From Microplitis mediator (taxonomy: Eukaryota > Arthropoda > Insecta > Hymenoptera > Braconidae), in the NCBI RefSeq assembly GCF_029852145.1, contig NC_079976.1, positions 15,113,104 through 15,177,103 on the forward strand: a stretch of DNA of 64,000 nt, written 5' to 3'. Under the pieces are notes generated by a model, which did not search any database, was not told the DNA's origin, and saw nothing but the letters and a program-made list of their open reading frames with translations. A program made the position numbers and the translations under genes. Below are positions 1 through 10,500 of the stretch, one piece after another. Positions within the stretch are counted from its first letter, which is position 1. Each line of letters starts with the position of its first letter.

Positions 1-630
1 ATTTTCCGGGCAATTAACTTGCAAAATAGTATCTCTTTGTATTGCTTATTAGTTACTAATTATAATTATATTTAAGCATATAAAATATTATACGTTACCG
101 GCGATATATTCGCGGTAATAATATTATAATATAAAGATAGAATCAGTGTATCAATTGGCGTGCTTCCACGTGGCCACTGATTGACACCCGGCGTCCAAAC
201 CAGGACCAATATTGTACTTTGCGGAAACTTAATTGTAAGTAATTGAATTTGTTATAATTGGCAATAAAATTGCACATTGTCCTAATAATTTCCCTATTTT
301 ATTCATTACCTCATTCTATCCTTATTTTAATATACTGGTGAGATTATTTAATACGATAAAGTAATTATTAATTAAGTTAGAAATAATAAGTAAATCAGCT
401 GTAAGAAAGCAGTATAAAAATTATCAGCCGTGAGGTAAGTTGATAAGCCTTTTTTATATACGTTGCCGAGTTTGAATAAGTGCGGGTCTTTGCTTTGCAA
501 GAACCCCAGCCCACTGCTCTGTCCAGTATAAAATAAAAATTGTTAGAGACCAGCCTAAGCCAGGGTTCAACCCGCGAATTCTGGTGGCTGCTGGTGAAAA
601 TCGCGAAGAGAATAAGCGATTTGTCTCAAC
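1..630 (+). mobile_element. 5' LTR of Ty3/Gypsy element (left end outside window)
   Basis: This stretch is repeated at 24077-24931 with about 6 substitutions, apart from a 225-bp insertion present only in the right copy. It therefore forms the LTR pair of one element whose coding region lies between. It ends at or just before 630, where the primer binding site begins. The left end of the LTR, and so any target-site duplication, is outside the window. Six differences in 630 compared positions (about 1%) suggest a recent insertion, though no substitution rate can be applied here. Confidence 0.9.
413..537 (+). promoter_or_regulatory. LTR promoter and polyadenylation region
   Basis: TATAAAA at 413-419 is a plausible TATA box for the retroelement transcript. 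AATAAA at 532-537 is a plausible polyadenylation signal downstream, so R would lie between them. The same elements occur in the 3' LTR. Assigned from motif and position only; transcription start and poly(A) site are not proven. Confidence 0.5.
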
Positions 631-648
631 TGGCGCTCGAACAGGGAC
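631..648 (+). other. Primer binding site, tRNA-Lys type
   Basis: TGGCGCTCGAACAGGGAC immediately follows the LTR. It differs at one position from the well-known tRNA-Lys3-type primer site (TGGCGCCCGAACAGGGAC). Its position directly after the last base shared by both LTRs fixes the LTR end near 630. Confidence 0.85.
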
Positions 649-1511
649 TTCGCAGTAGTTCAAATCGGCAACGAAAAATTTTCATTAATTTTTCTCACGG
701 CTTGACCCAAAATTTTGACCAAAATTTCTAGCCAAAAAATAAATTTCTTACCAGTATTAAAAATTTTATTTCCCTACATTCATCTCCTCATTATTTTTCA
801 TCACTCATTATTCACATAATCTCATAAAATATTTAATTACTTTCCCTATTTACTTATTTATTAATTCTATTTATTTATTTATTATCAATTATTTATTTTA
901 TTTATTAATTAAAAATTTGTCATTGTAATATTGTGTGCCAGCTTCGTTCCCATAAACATTTCGTGCATTTTGACTTTGAGCGTTTACTATCTATACACGT
1001 CGTGATCCAAGATACTAGAGTTTATTTTTTTTTCGGGCTACGATCTTGTGCTATGTATAAAACCACCTAAAGTAAATATTAAAATAAATACTTAAAATTT
1101 TAAAATAAAATCTCTATTCGTACAGTAAATAATTTCTTTGTGACACAAAAGATTATCTACGTTTCCGGTTTAAAATAAAATATATTTTTTTTGCTCGACA
1201 AGACTCTTACCAATAACAAAATAAAATAAACACTTAAACAAATTACAAATAAAATCTTTGCAGTAATAAATTAAAATTTATGACTCATCAAGAACTCTAA
1301 TTACCAAAATAAATTATTAATTTACTACATTTAATAAATAAATAATCTTTACAGCTTTAAATAAAATTTCAACTTGATAATTATTGATAGAACAAATTCA
1401 CTCATAATCCGATAAAACTTTTAATTAGTCGGATTAAACAAAAGTATTAATTATAAGTCATTGCTGCAAAGAATTTATTTTGACTAATACAGAAAAATTT
1501 TCGGTCAAATC
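649..1511 (+). other. Untranslated leader of the Gypsy element
   Basis: About 860 bp of very AT-rich sequence between primer site and gag. No long ORF is seen. It contains many runs of AATAAA- and TTTATT-like sequence. It probably carries packaging signals, but none can be recognised. Confidence 0.6.
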
Positions 1512-3440
1512 ATGCCGTTCCCAAGGACGCCGATCGTACAGCCACCCCCTTCGGTCAGTTCAGCTAACAATCCCGCTGATCTTCTGCATTTCCCCACTAC
1601 ATCGGGCGCGGCAATTGCAAGTACGAGTGCAATGGACGATCTCGTCAACCTTATGCCAAACAATGATTTCCACAACAGTACTATATGTACCCAAAGTCAA
1701 CCTGTAAATCATAATCATAATGTTTCGACCACCAGTGCGACCGGTAACGCCAATGTTAACTCTCACAATGTTAGTGGGGTTGTACCCATTTCTGAAGCTC
1801 AAAATACGACCTCCGTCGCCGTATTACAAAACGTAGTTTCGGGACTACGAACAGAAATCGAAGCCCTGCAAGCCGAACGTCAACATTTGCTTCGGATTTC
1901 GAGTACGGTTTTACGACCCCCAGGTGTACAATTACCACCCTCGAATTTTCAGGCAAATGCATCAAGTATTTTGATGCCGAGAGAATTATTTCCTGCTGCT
2001 ACTGTGACGTCACAGGCAGCTAATCCCCTCTCCAACAGTCCCATGAACATACAGTCACACGCGCTTATCCCGGCAACGCAAGCGAGCGGGCAGCAGTTCA
2101 CCATGCCGAGTCTACCTGCGCGTGAACCGTGCGCGCACCCGATGATCCTACCACCAATTCAAATGTTACCACCGCATATGAACTTTCAGCCCTCACTTCG
2201 ATGCACATACACACAATCACACAATGGTAATAACGTACCAGCATATGCGCCCATGTACTCACGACCACCACTGCCGTCCACACACCCACAAACACAGCCA
2301 TCAGCGTGGTATAACACATACACAATTCCAGCGGGAAATTCAAACACGAGTGGTTCCAATTCTATGCGATTATACGATCTTAGTCGTCTTGTCAAATCTT
2401 GGGGTGTTTCGTTTCCTTCTCGTGATCGATCTTCTCCTATCGATGCAAGGAAATATTTAAAATTAATAGAGCAGCGAATGGTCAGTAATGAAATTTCGTT
2501 CGAAAATTTCCACGCAGTCGTAACCAACACTCTCAACGGCGACGTTCTGGAATGGTACTATCTCAACGAGCATTTATTTCACAGCTGGGCGGCGTTTAAA
2601 GAATATTTTAAAATTTGGCAAGTGCAACAGACAGATGAATCGGTGTTGCAGGGGATTTACTCGGCCAAACAAAGCAACGACGAGACAGGAGTTGCATTTA
2701 TTAATCGTATGCAAAGTGAATTTGCGAAATTAGAAGACCCGTTACCGCAGACAAAGCAAATCCGAATCATAACGTCGCGATTCAATCCGCATTTCTTACA
2801 AAAATTTTCGGACACGACCATAATGACGTACGCGGAGTTGTACACACGGGTCAGCGCTTGGCAGCCAACGGCTGATGCACTGAATCCCCACTTTAAAAGT
2901 CATAAAGAGAATAACAGTAGAATTAAAACGCGTACTCAATTAAATTCCATCAAAGATTCAGAAATAGACCAATTAAACCGTTTGGAAGCTGCACAGTCAT
3001 CTGTTTCACCTCCCGGTAATAATAATTTTTCAAATAATGATTCCAATAGAAATAATTTCAATAGAAACAATAATTTTAATAGAAATAATAATTTCAATAA
3101 AAATAGAAATTTCAATAATTTTAAAAACATGCCAAACCCAGTACAAACTGATTCACATTTTAAAAATCCAAACTCTGAGTCTTCTACTTTACTAAGCAAC
3201 CTTGAGTCGATGATGAAAACCATTCTAGAGAAATTAAATCAAACTACTGTTAATACGTCACCGGGAAAAGTCAGTACACCCCCAGTGTCACCAAATATTA
3301 CACCAAAAGCTCTTGTCTGCGGTCGTTGTGGGAGAATTGGTCACGTTGCCGAGGTTTGTTGTGGTCCAGTAACGGATGAACTGCGTATCAAGGCGGGATT
3401 GCCCCTTCGTTCTCGTCCCTCATCTCCAAAAAACGAGTAA
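1512..3440 (+). CDS. gag: Gag polyprotein of Ty3/Gypsy element
   Basis: 642 codons from ATG 1512 to TAA 3438. The N-terminal half is low-complexity, rich in Pro, Ser, Thr, Asn and His. A central part (about residues 280-460) has the hydrophobic/Trp pattern of a retrotransposon capsid (WYYLNEHLF, FKEYFKIW). An Asn/Phe-rich tract follows at about 510-545. A CCHC zinc knuckle lies near the C-terminus: C603, C606, H611, C616 in CGRCGRIGHVAEVC, spaced X2-X4-X4. By family knowledge it forms virus-like particles and binds element RNA. The last ~95 residues are clearly related to the end of the ORF at 21884-23095. The frame appears intact. Codons CCA AAA AAC just before the stop form a -1 slippery site. 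Confidence 0.92.
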   Translation: MPFPRTPIVQPPPSVSSANNPADLLHFPTTSGAAIASTSAMDDLVNLMPNNDFHNSTICTQSQPVNHNHNVSTTSATGNANVNSHNVSGVVPISEAQNTTSVAVLQNVVSGLRTEIEALQAERQHLLRISSTVLRPPGVQLPPSNFQANASSILMPRELFPAATVTSQAANPLSNSPMNIQSHALIPATQASGQQFTMPSLPAREPCAHPMILPPIQMLPPHMNFQPSLRCTYTQSHNGNNVPAYAPMYSRPPLPSTHPQTQPSAWYNTYTIPAGNSNTSGSNSMRLYDLSRLVKSWGVSFPSRDRSSPIDARKYLKLIEQRMVSNEISFENFHAVVTNTLNGDVLEWYYLNEHLFHSWAAFKEYFKIWQVQQTDESVLQGIYSAKQSNDETGVAFINRMQSEFAKLEDPLPQTKQIRIITSRFNPHFLQKFSDTTIMTYAELYTRVSAWQPTADALNPHFKSHKENNSRIKTRTQLNSIKDSEIDQLNRLEAAQSSVSPPGNNNFSNNDSNRNNFNRNNNFNRNNNFNKNRNFNNFKNMPNPVQTDSHFKNPNSESSTLLSNLESMMKTILEKLNQTTVNTSPGKVSTPPVSPNITPKALVCGRCGRIGHVAEVCCGPVTDELRIKAGLPLRSRPSSPKNE

Positions 3441-3483
3441 GTGCCCTGGTAGACACCAATCACGTTACCAGGGCCTCTGTGTC
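3428..3483 (+). promoter_or_regulatory. Candidate -1 ribosomal frameshift signal at the gag end
   Basis: The heptamer A AAA AAC occupies 3428-3434 in the correct register (CCA AAA AAC). After an 8-nt spacer comes an 8-bp perfect stem, GCCCTGGT (3443-3450) with ACCAGGGC (3467-3474). Loop bases GACAC (3452-3456) could also pair with GTGTC (3479-3483), giving a possible pseudoknot with non-ideal loop lengths. The -1 frame stays open for about 22 codons and stops at TAA 3500-3502. In the gag frame, TAA 3438 and TAG 3450 precede pol. See the linked finding about the broken connection to pol. Confidence 0.7.
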
Positions 3484-3503
3484 AATTAAAAAATTCGGAT
3501 AAA

Positions 3504-6500
3504 TTGAACGTCACACCTGAGTTGTCTAAACTAAATCCTGATGCTCCTGAATTTATGATCAGTAACGGAAAATTCTTTTTAAATTATCCTATCGCTTCGG
3601 ATGCTCCAAAATTGGTCGGTAACGATTCGGATAATCTCAACGTTGATTTAATTGATTTTACAACTCCTCTCGACCAAATTATTGACAAGCCGGCAGATGG
3701 AGAGTCCAATTGGGAGACAAGTTCCGAAGCATCTCAACAAGTGCGACATATTAAAAAATTAAGAAGTAAAAATCCGATAAAGAACTTAAAATCTAAAATT
3801 AAAAAATCCATAAATCCGTCACGTAATTCAAAAAATAACATTAACCAAAATCAATTAAAATCTCCACGTAAAATTTCATCACTAGACCGTGAAATCGACG
3901 AACGGCAACAACAAACTGTCACAAAGTTTGAGACTGACTCAGAGACAGACGATACCCTTCTCTGTGATCTAAGGGAGGATATTAGTCCTTTATATGACTC
4001 CGAGATTGATGAGAATCGCTCTGATTCCAGCGAAGAAATTGCTTATGCCCCAAAATTCACGATATCACTGAATGCAGACACTAAGCAAAGTACATTACTG
4101 CCGATGCTCAGTAATGATTATAATTACAGTCTAATGACGTCTTCAGCGAGTCTTAAAGCACCTTCAACAGTCAGTCGCATGATTGCTAAAATTTCTATCG
4201 GTAAATATGAATTGGAAGCATTACTGGACAGTGGGAGTGAGCGCAGCTATATTTCTGAGATTGCTTATGAACAAATCAAAGAAAATCAGCTGCAAGATCT
4301 CACACCTGATCCCACTAGCACTCATGGGGTAACAATGGCTAACTCCAAGTCCACGCAAACACGTGGTGGAGCGCCATTTAAAATAAAAATTGACGGTCAC
4401 GATATCATTACTTGGTTGAGTGTCTTATCTGAATTATCTACTCCAGTTATTCTTGGTCTTGATTTCTGGCAGCTAGCAGATATTCAAGTAAATTCCAAGG
4501 AAAATACTTGGAAATTAAATACCAGTAATGTACTTCATTCATTTTTCTCTCGGTCCGGATTCACTAATCTCGCAACGTTGAATGCATTATCCTCAGCTGA
4601 ACGTGATGATCTCGAAAAATTTTTAACAACCGAATTTGGGAAAAACAAACAAGTTCCGTTGGGTTTAACACACGTGGTTCAACATCGAATCGAACTAACT
4701 GATGACACTCCGGTGCGTACCAAACCTTATCGTAGAAGTCCTCCAGTAATGAAAGCGATGCATGATAAAGTAGATGAATTACTTGCGAAGGGTTATATTC
4801 AGCCTTCGAATAGTGCTTGGGCATGTTCACCGGTAATGGTACCCAAGAAAAATAATACCTGGCGCATGTGCATCGATTACCGGCCATTAAACAAAGTGAC
4901 GAAAAAATCTGCTTATCCGTTGCCGATCATGCACCGTATTTTGTCAAGTCTGCAGGGTGCTAAAGTAATTTCGGTACTTGATGTCAGTGATGCCTTTCAT
5001 CATGTCTTAGTTGAGCCAAATAGCCGTCAATATACAGCATTCTGCGTAGATGGACGAGGTTTATTTGAATGGATCCGGATGCCGTTTGGTCTCACAAATG
5101 CCCCCAGTACTTATCAAGAAGTCTCGGATACGGTACGACGAGAAATTGTTGAGTCGTTAAAAACACAATTTTCTCACATTGAAGCCGAAAATAGAATTTT
5201 TGCTTATCTCGACGACTGGATAATTATCAGCGATGACTTAAAAGAACATAAAATTCTTCTTCAAGCTGTCTTTGAAAGCTTCCGCAAGGCTGGAATAAAA
5301 ATGAATGAAGAAAAAAGTCATTTTGGATGCTCTGAAGTTCATTTCCTGGGCTTTATCATCAATGAAAAGGGTTTGAAACCCGATCCGGCTCGATTAGAAC
5401 CGATTGCAGATTATAAACGACCCACTAACCGTAAGGAATTGCGAAGATTTAATGGATTAGTTAACTGGTACCATAAACATCTTAAAAATGTCGCACAAGT
5501 CCAAGGTCCTTTGAACAAGCTGACAAGTACTCGAGTTCCTTGGGAATGGACAGATGTTGAAGAAAAAGCTTTTGTTGACACGAAAGAAGCTTTGTTAAAG
5601 GCTGCAACATTGTCATTACCTCACCCAGATTTACCATATCGTTTATATACCGATGCTAGCAACACTGGATTAGGTTCTGTTTTAACTCAGTATGATCCAG
5701 AACTTGATCGAGAAAATTTAATTATCTGTCTGAGTCGACCTTTAAATAAAGCAGAAATGAATTACACGACAACAGAGAAAGAATGTCTTGCTGTCGTGTG
5801 GTCCTTACGGAAATTACGCGGTTACATCGAGGGTTTACCAGTCACGGTTTATACTGATCATTCCACATTGAAATGGCTTCACTCGCTAAAAGATCCTGCA
5901 GGTAGATTAGCCAGGTGGGCTATTGACATTTCTGCTTACGATATCGAAGTTGTTCACTATCGGGGTACGCAGAATGAAGCTCCAGACGCGCTTTCACGTC
6001 GATATAAAGAACCAGAGACTGCCAATTTACTCGTTTCAGATCCTAATTCTCCATCGCTGTGCGTAATTGCGCAAAATTCCGCTTGGTATGATGAAAAAGT
6101 CCGCGTTGTTCAAAAATATCCGGATAATTACCGTGAGTGGAAATATGAGAACGATAAATTGTATTTTTACCGTCCACTAGCTGTCAAGGAAATACTCGGT
6201 GAATTAAATCCTTGGAAAATTGTCTTAACTGAGCCAGAAATCCGTCCAGCTATCGAGAAAGCCCACTGCGAAGCCCAATCAGGCCATCTCGGGATCGATA
6301 AAACTTACCAACGGGTACGGGATAATTTTTATTGGCCAGGAATGTTTAAAGACGTGGCATCTTACGTCTCAGCTTGTGAGACTTGTATAATGACTAAAAG
6401 TGACCAGACGAAACCGCAAGGATATATCGGCACGAGACCACCGACCCAACCTTGGTCCATTATCTCGATTGACACCATCGGCCCATATACTCGTTCAACT

Positions 6501-7247
6501 ATGGGGAACCAATATGCTCTCGTTATCGAAGACTTGTACACTCGCTATCTCGAAATTTTTCCTCTGAAACAACAATCGGGTAAAATTATAAAACATCACC
6601 TGACGGCTGTCTTTAATCATTGGGGCCCTCCTTGTCAAATTATCTCTGATAATGGCAAAGAATTCATCAATAAAGACATAATTAATTTAATTAGTCAATT
6701 TAACATAAAATTCACACCAACCCCTATCGGTCACCCCTGTGCAAATCCTGTTGAACGCTGTAATCGCACAATTAAACCTATGATTGTCGCGTTTACGAGT
6801 CAAAATCAAAAGGATTGGGATGAACATCTCGATGATTTAAAATTCGCGTACAATACCTCGGTACACACTGCCTTAGGAGTGTCACCATTTTATTTAAATC
6901 ACGGACGTGACGCACGACTGATTAACGATACCGATCCTCTTGAAAATCTAGACGTATCTGACGTCACCGTTTGGCAAGCCCGAATGGACCGTGCGATTGA
7001 ATTAAGACAATTTGTTGAGCAAAATATGTTGAAAGCTTGGGAACGTACGCGTAAACCATATAAACAAAAATTTTCTGATACCCCAATAGACTTAAAAATC
7101 GGTGATGAAGTCTATTATTTGAATAAAAAATTGAGTAAAAAAATAGATGCCCTGGTGGACTCGAGCGACGGCAATAACGTCGGTCGCTTTGTTCACGAAA
7201 ACGTCGACGTTTTGATTAAAAACGACGGTGATCTAAAACATCGATAA
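3504..7247 (+). CDS. pol: Pol polyprotein (protease, RT, RNase H, integrase), interrupted near its end
   Basis: The frame is open from 3453; the first ATG is at 3555. Genuine pol ends at 7154, and the last ~31 codons are read from the inserted Foldback element. Domains in order, numbered from 3504: aspartic protease with ALLDSGSERSYIS (Asp242); reverse transcriptase with YLDD at 568-571; RNase H with YTDAS (Asp717); integrase with an HHCC zinc finger (H921, H928, C958, C961) and catalytic Asp990, Asp1049 and Glu1084 (34 residues between the last two). All catalytic residues are present. The order protease-RT-RNase H-integrase defines Ty3/Gypsy. Pol is in the same frame as gag but is separated from it by two stops. 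Its missing C-terminal end lies at 21686-21853. Confidence 0.93.
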   Translation: MNVTPELSKLNPDAPEFMISNGKFFLNYPIASDAPKLVGNDSDNLNVDLIDFTTPLDQIIDKPADGESNWETSSEASQQVRHIKKLRSKNPIKNLKSKIKKSINPSRNSKNNINQNQLKSPRKISSLDREIDERQQQTVTKFETDSETDDTLLCDLREDISPLYDSEIDENRSDSSEEIAYAPKFTISLNADTKQSTLLPMLSNDYNYSLMTSSASLKAPSTVSRMIAKISIGKYELEALLDSGSERSYISEIAYEQIKENQLQDLTPDPTSTHGVTMANSKSTQTRGGAPFKIKIDGHDIITWLSVLSELSTPVILGLDFWQLADIQVNSKENTWKLNTSNVLHSFFSRSGFTNLATLNALSSAERDDLEKFLTTEFGKNKQVPLGLTHVVQHRIELTDDTPVRTKPYRRSPPVMKAMHDKVDELLAKGYIQPSNSAWACSPVMVPKKNNTWRMCIDYRPLNKVTKKSAYPLPIMHRILSSLQGAKVISVLDVSDAFHHVLVEPNSRQYTAFCVDGRGLFEWIRMPFGLTNAPSTYQEVSDTVRREIVESLKTQFSHIEAENRIFAYLDDWIIISDDLKEHKILLQAVFESFRKAGIKMNEEKSHFGCSEVHFLGFIINEKGLKPDPARLEPIADYKRPTNRKELRRFNGLVNWYHKHLKNVAQVQGPLNKLTSTRVPWEWTDVEEKAFVDTKEALLKAATLSLPHPDLPYRLYTDASNTGLGSVLTQYDPELDRENLIICLSRPLNKAEMNYTTTEKECLAVVWSLRKLRGYIEGLPVTVYTDHSTLKWLHSLKDPAGRLARWAIDISAYDIEVVHYRGTQNEAPDALSRRYKEPETANLLVSDPNSPSLCVIAQNSAWYDEKVRVVQKYPDNYREWKYENDKLYFYRPLAVKEILGELNPWKIVLTEPEIRPAIEKAHCEAQSGHLGIDKTYQRVRDNFYWPGMFKDVASYVSACETCIMTKSDQTKPQGYIGTRPPTQPWSIISIDTIGPYTRSTMGNQYALVIEDLYTRYLEIFPLKQQSGKIIKHHLTAVFNHWGPPCQIISDNGKEFINKDIINLISQFNIKFTPTPIGHPCANPVERCNRTIKPMIVAFTSQNQKDWDEHLDDLKFAYNTSVHTALGVSPFYLNHGRDARLINDTDPLENLDVSDVTVWQARMDRAIELRQFVEQNMLKAWERTRKPYKQKFSDTPIDLKIGDEVYYLNKKLSKKIDALVDSSDGNNVGRFVHENVDVLIKNDGDLKHR

Positions 7248-7560
7248 ATAAGCAAAAAATAATGAAAAATGTAAATGTACTGAATATAGAAATTATTTTC
7301 AGTATTAGTGGAGATATAAAATTTATGTATAAATGAATTAACGGTGAATAAAAGTATAAAAACCAATAAAATAAAATAACTCGCACGTATGTGATACTGA
7401 GCGGGTAATAGGTGGGAACCCATGACCGTTGACAAAGCAAATAGCAATATTATCGACACATAAGGGTTCAACCATAAAATCAGAGATGGCGCGTGGACTT
7501 CGAAATTTAAGTCAAGAAAAGAAATATCAATTTAATATTGGATGTGCGGAGCTGTTGATC
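7155..7560 (+). repeat. Left terminal arm of the Foldback-like element
   Basis: About 400 bp of non-tandem terminal sequence, nearly identical in reverse complement to 21283-21685. Short ORFs here (for example a 92-codon hydrophobic frame on the minus strand at 7193-7471) recur identically in the right arm. Arm identity alone explains this, so they are not called as genes. Confidence 0.85.
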
Positions 7561-10500
7561 TAGAGCGAAAAAAAAACGTCGTCGTTTTGTTATAAGCGTC
7601 GAAAAAAACGTCGGCTGAAAATTTTGCTAGTCTTTTATCTGTTAAATTGTAATTTTATTACTTTCCCTTATCCTAGCCAATTAATGTCCAATCTAGCTTT
7701 AAAATGCGCGGAATTTTTAATATCGGGGCCTTAATTAAATCGAAAAATTAAAACATCAAATTATCGAGGGCAAAAAAAAAACGTCGTCGTTTTGTTGTAA
7801 GCGTCGAAAAAAACGTCGGCAGAAAATTTGACTAGCCTATCATACGTAAAATTTTTGTTTTTTCTCTTTGTCTTATTCTTGACAATAAATTTGTAATCTT
7901 CTTTTGAGATACGCGGAATTTTTACTATCGGGAACTAATTAATTAATTCGAAAATAATAAAAGATCAAATTATCGAGGGCAAACAAAAAAACGTCGTCGT
8001 TTTATTGTAAGCGTCGAAAAAAACGTCGGCAGAAAATTTTATCAGCCTATCATATGTAAAATTTTTGTTTTTTTTCTTTGTCTTATTCTTGCTAATAAAT
8101 TTGTAATCTTTTGAGATACGCGGAATTTTCACTATCGAGAACTTATTAATTAATTCGAGAAAAATAAAAGATCAAATTATCGAGGGCAAACAAAAAAACG
8201 TCGTCGTTTTATTGTGAGCGTCGAAAAAAACGTCGGCAGAAAATTTTACTAGCATATCATATGTAAAATTTTTGTTTTTTTTCTTTGTCTTATTCTTGCC
8301 AATAAATTTGTAATCTTTTGAGACACGCGCAATTTTCACTATCGGGAACTTATTTATTAATTCGAAAAAAATAAAAGATCAAATTATCGAGGGCAAACAA
8401 AAAAACGTCGTCGTTTTATTGTAAGCGTCGGAAAAAACGTCCGCAGAAAATTTTTCTAGCATATCATATGTAAAATTTTTGTTTTTTTCTTTGTCTTATT
8501 CTTGCCAATAAATTTGTAATCTTTTGAGATACGCGGAATTTTCACTATCGGGAACTTATTAATTAATTCGAAAAAAATAAAAGATCAAATTATCGAGGGC
8601 AAACAGAAAAAACGTCGTCGTTTTATTGTAAGCGTCGAAAAAAACGTCGGCAGAAAATTTTACTAGCATATCATATGTAAAATTTTTGTTTTTTTCTTTG
8701 TCTTATTCTTGCCAATAAATTTGTAATCTTTTGAGATACGCGGAATTTTCACTATCGGAAACTTATTAATTAATTCGAAAAAAATAAAAGATCAAATTAT
8801 CGAGGGCAAACAAAAAAAACGTCGTCGTTTTATTGTAAGCGTCGAAAAAAACGTCGGCAGAAAATTTTACTAGCATATCATATGTAAAATTTTTGTTTTT
8901 TTTCTTTGTCGTATTCTTGCCAATAAATTTGTAATCTTTTGAGATACGCGGAATTTTCACTATCGGGAACTTATTAATTAATTCGAAAAAAATAAAAGAT
9001 CAAATTATCGAGGGCAAACAAAAAAACGTCGTCGTTTTATTGTAAGCGTCGAAAAAAACGTCGGCAGAAAATTTTACTAGCATATCATATGTAAAATTTT
9101 TGTTTTTTTTCTTTGTCTTATTCTTGCCAATAAATTTGTAATCTTTTGAGATACGCGGAATTTTCAATATCGGGAACTTAATCAATCCAAAAAAAATGAA
9201 AGATCAAATTATCGAGGGCCAGAAAAAAACGTCGTCGTTTTGTTGTAAGCGTCAAAAAAAACGTCGGCTGAAAATTGTACTAGTCTTTCACTTTTAAATT
9301 TTTGTTTTTTCACTTTGTCTTGTCCCCGCCAATAAATGAGCAATCTAGCTTCAAAATACCCGGGATTTTGAAACGACGAACGTCATTTATGCCAAAAAAA
9401 TTGGAACATCAAATTATCGATGGCAAAAAAAAAGTCGTCGTTTTGTTGTAAGCGTCGAAAAAAACGTCGGCTAAAAATTGTACTAGCATATTATATATAA
9501 AATTTTTGTTTTTTTTCTTTGTCCTATTCTTGCTAATAAATTTGTAATCTTCTTTTGAGATACGCGGAATTTCCAATATCGGGAATTTATTAATTAATTT
9601 AAAAAAATTAAAAGATCAAATTATCGAGGGCAAACAAAAAAACGTCGGCGTTTTATTGTAAGCGTCGAAAAAAACGTCGGCAGAAAATTTTACTAGCATA
9701 TCATATGTAAAATTTTTGTTTTTTTTCTTTGTCTTATTCTTGCCAATAAATTTGTAATCTTTTGAGACACGCGCAATTTTCACTATCGGGAACTTATTTA
9801 TTAATTCGAAAAAAATAAAAGATCAAATTATCGAGGGCAAACAAAAAAACGTCGTCGTTTTATTGTAAGCGTCGAAAAAAACGTCCGCAGAAAATTTTTC
9901 TAGCATATCATATGTAAAATTTTTGTTTTTTTCTTTGTCTTATTCTTGCCAATAAATTTGTAATCTTTTGAGATACGCGGAATTTTCACTATCGGGAACT
10001 TATTAATTAATTCGGAAAAAATAGAAGATCAAATTATCGAGGGCAAAAAAAAAAACGTCGTCGTTTTATTGTAAGCGTCGAAAAAAACGTCGGCAGAAAA
10101 TTTTATCAGCCTATCATATGTAAAATTTTTGTTTTTTTTCTTTGTCTTATTCTTGCTAATAAATTTGTAATCTTTTGAGATACGCGGAATTTTCACTATC
10201 GAGAACTTATTAATTAATTCGAGAAAAATAAAAGATCAAATTATCGAGGGCAAACAAAAAAACGTCGTCGTTTTATTGTGAGCGTCGAAAAAAACGTCGG
10301 CAGAAAATTGTACTAGCATATTATATATAAAATTTTTGTTTTTTTTCTTTGTCTTATTCTTGCTAATAAATTTGTAATCTTCTTTTGAGATACGCAGAAT
10401 TTCCAATATCGGGAATTTATTAATTAATTTAAAAAAATTAAAAGATCAAATTATCGAGGGCAAACAAAAAAACGTCGGCGTTTTATTGTAAGCGTCGAAA

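Noticed and set aside
434..439. GAG-GTAAGT as the splice donor for ORF3
   Set aside because: It is only ~15 bases after the TATA box and so probably lies upstream of the transcription start.
7193..7471. 92-codon hydrophobic ORF in the left Foldback arm, identical to one at 21369-21647
   Set aside because: Both copies lie in the nearly identical terminal inverted arms, so identity needs no coding explanation. There is no promoter or domain evidence, and an overlapping frame is equally open.
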